From Smittium culicis (lineage: Eukaryota > Kickxellomycota > Harpellomycetes > Harpellales > Legeriomycetaceae), in contig LSSN01001016.1 of assembly GCA_001970855.1 (NCBI GenBank), forward strand, positions 1-24,508: a stretch of DNA of 24,508 bases. The letters run 5' to 3'. How positions within the stretch are numbered: position 1 is the first letter of the stretch; every line of letters starts with the position of its first letter. Positions 9,122-19,959 of the stretch are shown here, one piece after another. The notes below the pieces were generated by a model. It was not told the DNA's origin. It saw only the letters and a list, made by a program, of their open reading frames with translations, and did no database searches. A program made the position numbers and the translations under genes.

Positions 9122-10293
9122 AATTACTCAAAGTTTCGCTGATATTTTTATACAAAGTTTGTGATCAAAGAGTTCGTCAGTTATGTTTTAATCGGATTTC
9201 TATAATTATTAAAGACCCCCAAGTACTTATTATTTTGAGCTGAAGTATAGTCCCCTCTGTTTTTAACATAAAAAGCATGCAAAAAAATAAAAAGCTTACG
9301 TTAACCAACTAATATAAATATAGGTTATTTATATATATTGGGCGTGGTGAATGTTAGTGAATAATGTCGCGAGAATAATCGAATTTTGGTTTTTTAATAT
9401 ACTTGATAAATAGTGCTCATTTGATATATAAACCAAGAAAAATTATTTTTAGGGAATTTTTAGCGAGTTCTCTGTATAAAATGGTATGTTAACTTTTCCA
9501 GGACGCAGCTATTAATTTTTTTTAGCCATCTATAGTATTACAGCTAAAATAATCTCATTTTGAAAATGCTTCTCCGCAACTCTTTCATTTTCAATATAAA
9601 TGTAAAATTAGTATTGAAGCGTGTAGAGAAAAGAACAAGTAAATAAATTAATAATAAATAATATTAAATCAATTAATAATTTATTATTATTGTGAAACAT
9701 CAATAACTTTGCTTCATAATAAAAAATCAGATAGTAATTGGTGGCTAGAGTTTGAATTAGCGCCAATGATATCATTTGTTTTCGATATACTTATTAGTGT
9801 ATAAAAGCATAATTTTTTTTCTTCTCTCCGCTTTCCAATCCCTCCACAATATTTATTTACATATAGGTATAGTTTGAGTACCTTGGTATAAATCATTGAA
9901 TAAAAATCGAAGAATTGACAATAGTCTATACTAATAGTTTAGATATTAGATGATACTTATTAAACGGTAATAAAAAAAAAATTCTTTTTTTTTAGATTAT
10001 CTATATAAATGGATTTTGCGAGGAAGTATTAGGTCGGTATAATTTAAAATAGTAGCAGTGAAAGTGTAGCATTTGAGGGAGGGGGGATTGGTTTATATAT
10101 GGGTCTCAGATCAAGCAATAGAGTTGTTATTGATTAAAATGCATTTTTATGTATATAATATATGAAGTTAATATAAGCTAGTATCATTTGGGTAGTGCTT
10201 AGGTAAGAAAAGTGATAAATATTTTATGAAGAAATATATTAGGAGAATTAGAGTACAGTATGAAAAAAGGAATAAGTATTGGAATATCTAATT
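9122..10293. other. AT-rich spacer between the syntaxin and DHHC genes; no supported gene
   Basis: It contains the promoter of the minus-strand syntaxin gene and the 3' flank of the DHHC gene. A C-rich run on the minus strand (gggaggggggatt at 10078-10090 on +) lies about 200 bases past the DHHC stop. The frame at 9714-9896 has no recognisable features. Confidence 0.55.
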
Positions 10294-11685
10294 TTATCTT
10301 GATCTTTTGTATGCGTTTATAATCGGGGAGAAATATCTAGAGGGATTTCTGAGAGGGGTAGAGATTGAGATTACAGAGTGAAAGGAACGTTTAAGTATAA
10401 GAATCGAGTAAAATTTGATGGAATTGTACGATTTGTTGAAAATAAGGTATATTGCGTTATTCTGAGAACTGGCAGCGTATGGGCCTATGGGTATATTTGA
10501 TGAGTTTTGATTTTTGAAGAAGATGTGAGATAGTATAAGTGATTTAGAAAAGAGGCGGGATATGCTAGAAAAATCAGCGGTGTCGCTCCATTGGTGGTCG
10601 ATAGTTGTTTTTCCGATGTAGATTAAGTGGATTTGGAAAGATAATAGAGAAAAAACGAGGAAAAAGGCGAGAAGAAAAGTAAGAGATGAAGATATGTAAA
10701 GGAAAGAGAAGAGGGCGTAGACGTATTTGCTATTAATTATTAGATAATGGATAGTAATTGAAGAAAGGTTTTTGAAGGGTAGGGAGAGAAAGAATCCATT
10801 AAAGCCTAAAGCAAGGATAGAGAATAGCGATATTGTTGAGAAGAACAGGATGATTAGGCCTAAGGAAAGAATGGATATGAATAATGGGTAGTTTCTTGAA
10901 CCGATGCAAGCGTTTAGCCATTGGCAGTGATGGTCCATTCCTATGACGCATTTATTACATCTCTTACAATGTCTAGAAGATAAATGAACGTTTACATTAC
11001 AAAGTCTACAAAAGCTTTGAGAGGTTATTGGGGAAACACCCCATAGTAGTTGATATTCGAGATTTCGAATATTTTCAGAGTTAATAGTTGAAGGGTCTCT
11101 GGTATCATAAAAGGAAATAACTAGGAGCAAAATGATGAATATGAGCCAAAGAGGGGATATAATAAACCATTCTAAATGCCAGCACATTGAATAAACCTGG
11201 AGTAGTTTATCAGAGGGGATGAAAAAATCAGCGACATATTTAAGTAGAGTGGTTGTGTATTTGGGGGTGAAAGGAAAAGGGGGGTAAAGGGAGAGAAATG
11301 GCAAAGATAATAAGGCTTTGAAAGAGAGAGTAGAGATCCATAAGTATATGTATTTGATATCTATAGGGAGGCAAAAGCTGTTTTTTCTGAACCAGTAATT
11401 TCCAGTGTTTTTAGGGGTAGAGCTAGTTTCTATTAGAATGGCATTTTGTTGGGGATATGGAAATTTTTGAGATAATTTTTGGCTGGAGGGAATAAAGTCT
11501 TGATGAAAAGAGGTATAGGAGTCAATATGGTGGTTTTGTGAAGAATTTGAGGGGTAATTGTCATCGTTTGATAAGAATTCAAAAAGATCAAGCTTTTCGT
11601 CGAGCTTATTTACAGAGTGAGTACGGTTTGAGCTAAAATCATCGCCAAGAAGCTTTGATAGTTTGTTGGAAGGTTTTGGCAGCAT
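10294..11685 (-). CDS. DHHC-type protein S-palmitoyltransferase (ZDHHC1/11-like zinc-finger block)
   Basis: A single uninterrupted frame gives 463 residues from an ATG at 11685-11683 to TAA. Residues 1-100 are polar and probably cytosolic. Hydrophobic segments at about 112-134 and 170-192, then about 268-298 and 320-350, give the usual four-membrane-pass plan with the zinc-finger loop on the cytosolic side. The Cys-rich domain (226-275) reads CRLCNVNV, then [20 protein letters not shown] and [11 protein letters not shown]. It has all zinc-binding Cys/His and the catalytic Cys254 of the DHHC tetrad (251-254). The C-N-K-C-V-x-G-x-D-H-H-C-x-W-L-N form is closer to animal ZDHHC1/11 than to the W-V-N-N-C form of Erf2 or Swf1. 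The DPG motif is altered to DPS (197-199) and the TTxE motif reads TTID (360-363). The enzyme attaches palmitate to cysteines of membrane proteins through an acyl-enzyme intermediate. It is the only complete gene here without an intron. Substrates cannot be read from sequence. Confidence 0.9.
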   Translation of the reverse strand: MLPKPSNKLSKLLGDDFSSNRTHSVNKLDEKLDLFEFLSNDDNYPSNSSQNHHIDSYTSFHQDFIPSSQKLSQKFPYPQQNAILIETSSTPKNTGNYWFRKNSFCLPIDIKYIYLWISTLSFKALLSLPFLSLYPPFPFTPKYTTTLLKYVADFFIPSDKLLQVYSMCWHLEWFIISPLWLIFIILLLVISFYDTRDPSTINSENIRNLEYQLLWGVSPITSQSFCRLCNVNVHLSSRHCKRCNKCVIGMDHHCQWLNACIGSRNYPLFISILSLGLIILFFSTISLFSILALGFNGFFLSLPFKNLSSITIHYLIINSKYVYALFSFLYISSSLTFLLAFFLVFSLLSFQIHLIYIGKTTIDHQWSDTADFSSISRLFSKSLILSHIFFKNQNSSNIPIGPYAASSQNNAIYLIFNKSYNSIKFYSILILKRSFHSVISISTPLRNPSRYFSPIINAYKRSR

Positions 11686-12631
11686 GAAATGGTAGTAAAT
11701 GTGAAGGTATAAGTGTTTTGAAGCTGTATAGGTCGTGGAAAGGGGGATTCTGTTGTGATATTAGTTGAAGGTAGAGATCTGGAGGAGATTGAGTCGAGAT
11801 TATTGAATGGTGAGTAAGGATATATGCAGCAGGGTTTATATGCGAGGTTGGAGTTTGGGTAGAACCATAAGAGTCGGCGTGAAATGTGTAGGTAGGCGCG
11901 GGGCATCAGAATTTTTCGAGAGAAATGAGCACATTGATGATTTAAGGTTTTATTTGCGAGGACATTATTGGCATATAATTAAGTTCCGATGTAGCTTCTT
12001 GTGCAGGCCAATAGCTAAATCGATTACTAATCCCCATTGGCTGTATCTATTAGTAATACGCTATAAAACAATAACGGTTGGAGAGTATGTGATTAAAAAA
12101 ATCTAATCAAGGCTCGGAAGGCGGAATAAATAATAGCCATACATTTATTCGAATTAGGTTGCTTATTTAGTAGAGCAGCAGATTGAGCGTAGATTAAGGT
12201 AAGTCTGATTGAGCAACGGCCAGAGAATACCATTATTTGTGTATCAAGTAGGGCTAAAAAGCTAGATTGATCCAGCAATAAAGGGTCTATTCTGTGAATA
12301 ATAAATTGAAGTAGCGTGTTGTGGGCAATAAATGGAAATGAAAACATACCAAGAGATTCTTATGATTTGAGAGTAATTGAGCACTGCGAGCATTTATTGC
12401 TGTTTAGGAGTTCATGGCGTGTGAAATATGGAAGTATTTTAGAGCGTTTGTGGGTGAAGAGGAGTGTCATAAGAGAAATGTTGTATTCAGTTGAAAAGCT
12501 ATAGTGTTATTTTTTACACTTTAAAATGTTTAGATAAAATCGATTGCTTATTATCGCTAATACATGGGCCAATAGATCTCACCTACTCTCTATACATTCA
12601 CTTGAGTCTTTTTTATCGATTTAGTTATAAC

Positions 12632-12733
12632 AAAAGCAGAGTTAGTGAAGACATTGGTTTAATTATTAAAAAAGCAGAGTTAATGAAGACATTGATTTAA
12701 TTATTAAAAAAGCAGAGTTAGTGAAGACATCGA
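12632..12733 (+). repeat. 38-bp tandem repeat, about 2.7 copies
   Basis: Units begin at about 12632, 12670 and 12708, each starting aaaagcagagtta and containing gaagacat and tttaattatta. Only a few substitutions separate them. The period of 38 is not a multiple of three, which argues against a coding repeat. Confidence 0.9.
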
Positions 12734-13024
12734 TTGCTTCGACACGTTTATACTTGAAGTAAAGCAATCGCCCAAGTGCAAAAGCGTGCCAGCTTATTAT
12801 GGCTTTATTGCATTGCCCTATTCAAATGTGTATAAAGAATTTCCCTAATTGATATATGCGTCTAAAATCACAGCTATCCAACCAGCTTCTGATTCTATAA
12901 TGCTCAATTATTTATCTCAAACAATCAAAAAGTTGTCAATTAAAAGCTTAGAGCTGCTCAATTAGATGCTTTCAGCTTTGCTATCAACAGAACAATGAAA
13001 AAAATGCCATTTAAGGACTAAAGT

Positions 13025-13104
13025 ATTCAATTCTTGAATATAAAATGCCAATTACTGCCTAAGGATTCAATTCTTGAAAATAAAATGCCAATTACAGTCC
13101 AAGA
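13025..13104 (+). repeat. 40-bp tandem repeat, two copies, upstream of AGM1
   Basis: attcaattcttgaa followed by taaaatgccaattac occurs at 13025-13064 and 13065-13104. A degenerate third unit (aaaatgccatttaagg) lies just before. The pair stands about 560 bases upstream of the AGM1 start. Confidence 0.85.
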
Positions 13105-13339
13105 ACTTCAGCGCTAAAAAAAAACGTTGGCTTTAAATAAAAAAAAAGAAAAGACGTAAAAGCTCCAAAAGCTAAATGCTAGTGGAATTGGTAAAAAATG
13201 TGTCAAGTTCTAAAATCAGATACAATAGACTAAATTAATTTGGGAAAATGCACTGATTTTTTTTAATAAACATTACATACATCCCAACCCAACAACAATT
13301 ATGCCATCAAGCCAAAATCCATACACCAAAAACACAACT

Positions 13340-13347
13340 TATAAAAG
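13340..13347 (+). promoter_or_regulatory. Candidate TATA box of AGM1
   Basis: tataaaag lies 319 bases before the ATG, just upstream of the pyrimidine-rich leader. It matches the consensus, but distance and AT bias keep confidence low. Confidence 0.3.
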
Positions 13348-13665
13348 GACTCATATTAACCCAACAATAAACAGTTTTTCATTTTCTCTTAGGGTATTAT
13401 TCTACTAAATTTCCATTTCCTCTACAAGATATTTATTCCGATAAATTTCCATCTCATCATATCAGAAACCATTAAATCTTTCTGTCTTTTCCCTATTTGT
13501 ATCTAAACTTCCCATCATCCTAGTTATTTTCTCCTGAAATATATCACTCGTCCCTTTCAATCCCTATACTGCCAAACACTATCTATTATATATTTAATAC
13601 TTTTTAAGCTTCCTTCTAACTTCTCTTGCCTCATATCTTCAAAAACTTATTCACTTTCTTACATA

Positions 13666-15603
13666 ATGACTTCTTCTCTTGATATAATTAAACCTGCTGC
13701 CGACGCTTTCCCCAACATACATGGCCCTTTCAGCTATGGAACCGCCGGCTTTAGAACAATGTAAAACTACCCACCACATGCATTCCCCTACTAATTATCT
13801 TTATTTTGTTTCCTATAATAAATACGCTTAATTTACACCCTCCCCCCCTTTTTTTCTTTTATCTTAGTGGCGAAAACCTACATTCAACCGTTTTTAGAAT
13901 GGGTATCTTAGCTGCACTCCGCTCCAAAAAGAGATTAGGTTCTGCAATCGGTATCATGGTCACTGCTTCCCACAACAAAGAAGAAGTATGAGTTACATCT
14001 ACTCCCCCTCACCAATATATTTTACCAGCATACTGATCTCGATATCTAACTCTTTTTTTTTTGCCTAATTTTTAATTATTTTTAGGATAACGGAATAAAG
14101 CTTGTTGATCCAATGGGTGAAATGTTGGCCCAAGAATGGGAATCATACTGCTCTAATGTCGCAAACGCTAAAGATAGCAATGAATTAGTCGCTATTCTTT
14201 ATGATATCATCAAAAACGAAGATATCAATTTAGACAGAGCCTCAAATGTCCTCATCGCTTGTGATACTCGCCCTACTTCTAACGCCCTAATCGAAACATT
14301 AAAATTAGGCCTAAAAGCAATCTCTTCCGAGTTCACCGATTACGGTGTTGTCACAACCCCCCAGCTTCACTACTTTGTCCGTTGCGTAAACACAAAATCT
14401 TCCCCATGCCCTTACGGAATCCCCTCTGTCGAAGGATACAATGAAAAAATGGCAACCTCTTACAAAACTTTCCTAAACAATGTTCAACTAGATAGAAACA
14501 CCTCCTCAATTCTCAAAATTGACTGCGCAAACGGAGTTGGTGCTCTCATGGCTAAACAACTTTTGGAAAAGATTGGCAACAGCCACTTAAATGCTGAATT
14601 ATTTAATACCCAGGTTTATGTAAAGGGTACTCTTAATGTAGAATGCGGTGCTGATCACGTCAAGGTTAACAAAGCCCCTCCCGCTAATCTTCAAATGATT
14701 GTTGGAGAACGTTACTGTTCTTATGATGGCGACGCTGATAGATTGTTATACTTCTACATTGACGAAAATAAAAATTTCAAGTATCTAGATGGTGATAAAA
14801 TATCTACCTTGATAGCAATGCACCTTAAAGATTTATTGACCACTTCTGGCCTCGCCAGTATCAAACTTGGTGTTGTACAGACAGCATATGCTAACGGAAG
14901 CTCAACCAGATATATTCGAAAGTCTTTGGTAATTTCAGCTAATTTACACCTGTTTAATTACCTCTTAATTTCAAATTTAATTATTTAAATATACCCATTT
15001 TATTATTAGCAACTACCTGTCTCGATAACTAATACTGGAGTCAAATACCTTCACAACGAGGCTGAAAACTTTGACATTGGAATCTATTTCGAAGCTAATG
15101 GGCATGGCTCAGTTCTATTTAGCAAAAAAGCTGTTGAAACTATGGAAAAAGCTGAACCACAGTCCCCTGCACAATTGGATGCAATTACCAAACTGATTGC
15201 TTTTAGAAACCTTGTAAACGAAGCTGTTGGCGACGCAATGTCAGATATGCTGCTCGTCGAAGGGATTTTGGCAACCAAAAAGTGGACCCTAGAATACTGG
15301 GATCAAATGTACATTGATCTACCAAACAGACTCCTTAAAGTTACCGTTGCAGACAGAAACTTATTCCAGACAACTAACGCGGAACAAACCTTAACCAGCC
15401 CTGCCGGCCTACAACAAAAAATAGACGAGCTCGTGATGAGCTACACTAACGGCAGATCCTTTGTAAGACCAAGCGGTACCGAAGACGCTGTCCGAATATT
15501 TGCTGAAGCAATGACCCCTGAAGATGCTTACAATTTAGCTATCAAGGTCGCTTGCCTCGTATATGACTGTGGCGGTGGAATTGGCGCTTATCCAAAAGCC
15601 TAA
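13666..15603 (+). CDS. PCM1: Phosphoacetylglucosamine mutase (EC 5.4.2.3)
   Basis: Model: join(13666..13760, 13868..13985, 14086..14928, 15010..15603), 549 residues, close to the usual 540-560; introns of 107, 100 and 81 nt are GT-AG and in phase. The enzyme turns GlcNAc-6-phosphate into GlcNAc-1-phosphate in the cytosol, the step before UDP-GlcNAc for chitin, N-glycans and GPI anchors. The alpha-phosphohexomutase blocks are all present: FSYGTAGFRT near the N terminus (about 22-31), MVTASHNKEEDNG with phosphoserine Ser66 (about 62-74), the metal loop DGDADR (285-290), the sugar-binding EANGHG (380-385) and the phosphate-binding RPSGTED (505-511). The GIKLVDPMGEML block after the second junction confirms that splice. 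The first exon is short (95 nt), so an ORF-only search would miss the start. It lies 359 bases upstream of SEC1 on the same strand; intron 1 ends in a strong polypyrimidine tract. The homologue is called PCM1/AGM1 in yeast and PGM3 in animals. Confidence 0.95.
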
Positions 15604-15962
15604 TCTACGCTTTATGCTAAATGAAACCTAATTAAAGCCCAAACATTATGCTTATTTCTCTTGGCGAATAATATATATTTAACCCCTATACCCCTATTGG
15701 CCAGTTTATTTGCTATTTTTTTTTTTTACCCTTTATGCAAAATAAACCCAAATTGTTATTTTCGTCTTTTTTACTTTTGTTCCTCTAATACATTTCTTAA
15801 AATAAACATCTCACCTCACCATTCCTTTCGCCCCACAACTTTATAAATAAGTCTCACTTAATCCCACTTTTATAAAATAGTAATAATTTATATATAATTT
15901 ACTATTATCCACATTAGTTGGACAAAAAAAATATTTACTAACAATAAACTAATAGCTGGCCC
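15604..15962. other. AGM1-SEC1 spacer
   Basis: It holds the AGM1 3' flank and the SEC1 promoter. The + strand is pyrimidine-rich; a 61-codon frame at 15661-15846 opens at TTG and has no motifs. Confidence 0.6.
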
Positions 15963-18900
15963 ATGTCTTTGCTCGAAATCCAGAGGCAACGTAACTATTT
16001 AAAAATATTTTTACATTGCTCGCTTTCAATTTGAATTCCCCTTCTCGCCCCCAAAAATCTCTTTCTTTGACTCTATACTACCGATGAATACTCTCCTATC
16101 AACTCTAGATACCTGTTAGTTTAATGAATATATTTTGCTATTAATAATAAAAATACTTCTACTTTATTAGAATTCCTTAATGCATTGGAGTCGGTTCGAC
16201 CTTCTTCAAGGTACAAGATTGTAGTTGTTGATAGTCGAAGTTTGAAAGTTTTAGGCGCTGTTATCAAACTAAGCGAGATCCTAGAATATGATGTTCTAAG
16301 TAAGTCGCACACCCCCCTCCCCATTATCAATAACATTCATACCCGCTCATCTACTTAATTTCCGCCTTTCTGTCCTTTCTTACTTTAATTCAGCTTGTTT
16401 CATTCTAAATTTATTTTTCCTTTCCTTTCCTTTCCCTTCTGTTTTTTTTTATTCTGCATCTTGGACATATATTTTACTTTAAAAATGTTACACATTTACT
16501 TTGTTTTAATTTTTATCAGAATATTCATATTTTAATTTTTTATCGTTATTTATTCCTATTAGGAATTGACAGTATTGAAAAAAGAAGAAAGCCAGAACCA
16601 GACGTAGAGGCTATGTATTTTCTAACGCCATCGGACCTGTCCATAAAGTACTTGCTCGAAGATTTCACAATTACTGGCCAACACAATATCAAAGGCGGGT
16701 TGATGTACAAAGCCGCCCACTTGTTCTTCACTTCTGAATTAAACGATCGTCTGTTCGATAAAGTCTCCAATTCCTCGATTAAAATGCACATTGCTGCCTT
16801 GAAAGAGCTATGTGTAGAATATGATCGTAAATACACTTTTCTATTTTATTCCTTTCCATTCAATTTTTTTATATTTTAAAATTACTTGGATATCTTTTTT
16901 ACTACTTTAAATTTCATTTAGATGTTTTAAAATATCCTTTCTAAAAAGCAATCATGATAATTAGTTTACTTATCAAAACCTATTTTTTTTATTTATTTTA
17001 TCACTTAGCCATCGAAAGCAACTTTTTTCTAACAAAACTAGCTAATTTTGAGTTTTTCAGATCATTTTCTCCTAAAGTATCTGCCAACTGTGCTTCTGAA
17101 GTTGAATTAATTTCAAAAAAAATCGTCAATGTTTGCCTTGCTCTTGGGGAATACCCTAAAATAAACTACTTCCAACAGCCAGCTGATTCGCAACACCATT
17201 TATCCAGACAAATCGCCTTCTTTTCCCAGTCTGAACTCGATAAAGCTTTCCCTCCAGATAAAGTATACTTCTCTCTAACCATTTAATTAACTTTTTTTTT
17301 TTTTTAATAAAAAATATATATATTCTATTAATTCTGGTTTATAGAGAAACGAAAACGATTCTAACTCTATGCTCTTGATAGTTGACCGATGTATCGATTT
17401 GGTTGCACCGTTGCTCCACGAATTTACTTACGAAGCCATGGCTATGGACCTTGCTAGCAGCCAGATCACTTTTGATAAATACATTCCGTCTTACAAATAC
17501 ATTGCCGAGCTTGGTAACGGTGAATCTGAAGAACGAATTTCAGAACTAACTGAAAACGACAGAATTTGGTCAAAGTATAGATACGAGCACATTTCAGACG
17601 CACAAACTATGATGATGAAAGAAGTCGATGATTTAGCTAAAGATAATAAGGCTATACTTAATCTCCAAAGGTAAAAAAATTAAAATTCTCTACAATCCTT
17701 ATTTCTTACACCCTCCTCCCCTCCCCCCCTCCAATCCACTTTTGGCCTCTATTTCATTTTTATATTTTCTTTCAGTTCATATATTAAAATTTATTTTATA
17801 CCCTTTTTCCCAACATATTTTTTTTTAATTTTTTTAATTTTTTTTATTTGCCTATTATTCTTTTATTTTATGCACACATATTCTCATCTAAATAATTCAT
17901 TCATTTTTACATTTTTATTTTTTATCAATTCCAGTGGTGCCAAGCAAAATATCAATAAACTGCGTGATGTTGTTGGTGCCATGCCTAAATTCAAAGCTCT
18001 TATGGCAGAGTATAGCGCACATATTTCACTAATGCAAAATATCATGAAAAAGTTTAACTCGCTGAATCTTTCATACATTGGTTTGATCGAACAAAATCTA
18101 GTCACTTCATTAAACCCCGAAAAAACTAGATATACTATGGGCAGCTTTGATGTTTCCGAAATACTCACAGATTCTTCTGTTGATGAAGCTATCAAACATC
18201 GAGTTCTGTTGATTTACTTACTATCGACTCCAAACTTGTCACAAAATGAGCGCTCTCAGCTTGTAACAAGATCTGCTCTCAATAGAATCGCCTTTGACGC
18301 TCTATTGGGTCTTGACAGCATTGTTCCTTTCGAATCTTCTAATTTACTTTCTAAAAAAATCGAAAAAGACTGTAAACTAGCCATTCAAAAGCAAAAAAGC
18401 TCGTCTTCTGGAAAACCTGGGTCTAAACTAACTAGTCTTGGTTGGTCCGCTCTGTCCTCAGTTGCAAGCCAGCAGTTTAAAAGTAAAAATTCTCCTACTC
18501 CTGTTATGTCGCTTCGTACAACTGGTAAATCATATGGTACCCCAACTGCGTCAGCTCACTCTAGCCGCGCTCAAACACCAAGCAACATTCCAGAAGAAGA
18601 GGAAAAAGAACCTTATGATGTCAGTCGTTACGTACCCGTAATTAAATCTGTTATTGAGTCTGCCATTTTGGGTTGTTTGGATACTAAGAACTTTCCTAGC
18701 GTCGTTCCTACTCCTGATCAACTCGTAAATAATGACCAAAATGAAAATTCGTCAAATACTACAAGTATTTTTAAAAAGACTCGGGCTTCAAGTAATTATA
18801 GCCAAAACCAAAACTCCAGCGCGACTTCAAACGCACCATCTAACAATCCGCCAGCTGTTTTCAAGTCATTGCGTTCAACTAAGCCAAGCTGGCAAAAAGC

Positions 18901-19711
18901 TAAATCGCCAGACGCTAATACACACCTGTCCCAACCCACTAGCCAGCATAACCTTAACACCTCAGTTTCTGACAGCTACCGAACCCCTAGCAACTCTCCA
19001 TTGCATTCGAAGCCATCTAGCTTGTATGGGAATAATGTATCTGCTCCATCAAGCCCTGTACCGTCATATTCTCACAGCAACAACTTGATTATATACGTTG
19101 CTGGAGGTATCACATATTCCGAAATTCGTACTATTCGTCTATTGTCTGCCAAATACAACTATCCGATCACTATAGGTTCATCGCACATTATAAACCCTAA
19201 CACCTATGTAGCAGAGTTAGCGTCTGTTAAGAACGACTCCCACCTCAAGTCATTGGCAGCTTCATCGACGTCAACTAACTCTGGTGGCGTGTACCTTGAG
19301 ACCGCGAACGTGTTTGAGCCCAGCTGCATTTCCATTGGATTTGCAACACCTAGCGATATTGATCCATTAGTTTCGTTTAATAATTCACGAGTTTCGGCTA
19401 ACGGTTCAGCTACTCCAGGGCTCAGCGGTAACGCAGCCAATAGTGGAAAATCTGTAGAAGAAATGTTTATGGAGAAATTCAAGATTTCTGAGCAGAAATG
19501 GAAAAACATTCAATCTGGGTCCCAAACTCCTTCAATGCATAGAAGCGAATCGCTTGGACTAAACAACATCTCATCAATGCATAGAGTCAAAGTAAACTCT
19601 GAGGCACCGCCAGCATCCAGAACCAGCTCAAAAAAGGAACAATATGGCAGCTCTCCCGCCGTTAACCCTCCTGTACAGCAAAAGAAAGGATTTTTCAAAA
19701 AACTCATTTGA
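15963..19711 (+). CDS. SEC1: Sec1/Munc18-family protein, Sec1 type, six exons
   Basis: Model: join(15963..15990, 16171..16299, 16563..16826, 17009..17262, 17345..17670, 17935..19711), 925 residues; introns of 180, 263, 182, 82 and 264 nt, all GT-AG. The 28-nt first exon encodes MSLLEIQRQ and joins in phase to give QFLNALESVRPSSRYKIVVV, as in fungal Sec1. Domain 1 continues with SLKVLGAVIKLSEILEYDV, KRRKPEPDVEAMYFLTPSD and HLFFTSELND. Domain 2/3 begins with MLLIVDRCIDLVAPLLHEFT and EAMAMDL (about 234-262), the SM-family signature, then HISDAQ and NINKLRDVVGAMPKF. RYVPVIKSVIESAI (about 565-578) and IIYVAGGITYSEIR then TIGSSHIINP (about 719-756) are the late SM blocks. Two Ser/Asn/Pro-rich inserts (about 487-557 and 597-714) and a Ser-rich tail (about 765-925, ending KKGFFKKLI) make it longer than yeast Sec1 (724). 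The protein binds exocytic SNARE complexes at the plasma membrane and promotes fusion; its likely partner is the syntaxin in this window. Sly1, Vps45 and Vps33 fit less well. Confidence 0.93.
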
Positions 19712-19959
19712 TTTCTCTTTAATATTATTTATTTGCTTAATTAACTAATTTTTATAAACTCGCCTTTTTTTTATTAGCTTATGCGTTTATTATATAATGT
19801 ATACCTATTTAAAAAACTAAATTATGTTTCTTTTTTATCTAGTATTGGTGAATCTAAATACAACTTAATAAAAATGCTGAGGAGATGATAAGAATGTTTA
19901 ATTATAATTTACACATTAGTCAATAATGATAGCGTGATTTATTTATTTTTAAGTTGCTA
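19712..19959. terminator. Shared 3' region of convergent SEC1 and IPMK genes
   Basis: The 248 bases between the two stop codons are AT-rich and must hold both transcript ends. AATAAA-like hexamers are present (for example aataaa at 19868-19873) but none is distinctive. Confidence 0.4.

Larger units (their letters stand above)
11686..13665. other. Long divergent spacer between the DHHC and AGM1 genes
   Basis: No frame has recognisable domains. Peptides at 11807-12106 and 12093-12347 look like chance ORFs. The frame at 12316-12504 (62 residues, containing PRDSYDLRVIEHCEHLLLF) has a more protein-like composition but I do not recognise it and it lacks supported exons. The left part is pyrimidine-rich on the minus strand (leader of the DHHC gene) and the right part from about 13260 is pyrimidine-rich on the plus strand (leader of AGM1). 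Two tandem-repeat clusters lie between. Confidence 0.5.

Noticed and set aside
9480..9560. ATG followed by gtatgttaac and later ttttttttag, resembling a start codon with an intron
   Set aside because: The implied second exon reaches a stop within about ten codons and encodes nothing recognisable.
11610..11906. 98-codon minus-strand frame overlapping the DHHC start
   Set aside because: It overlaps the DHHC N terminus in another frame, has no motif and looks like a shadow in the pyrimidine-rich leader.
12316..12504. 62-codon frame with IEHCEHLLLF as a gene or transposon fragment
   Set aside because: Composition is protein-like but there is no family match I can name, no supported exon on either side, and the frame lies in a region of other chance ORFs.
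16084..16119. ATG at 16084 (MNTLLSTLDT) as start of SEC1
   Set aside because: The only GT donor in this frame joins T to AA at the exon 2 acceptor and makes a stop codon; the 28-nt exon at 15963 gives an in-phase, family-like N terminus.
19204..19707. Minus-strand frames of 101 and 65 codons within the SEC1 last exon
   Set aside because: They are mirror frames of a well-supported coding exon.
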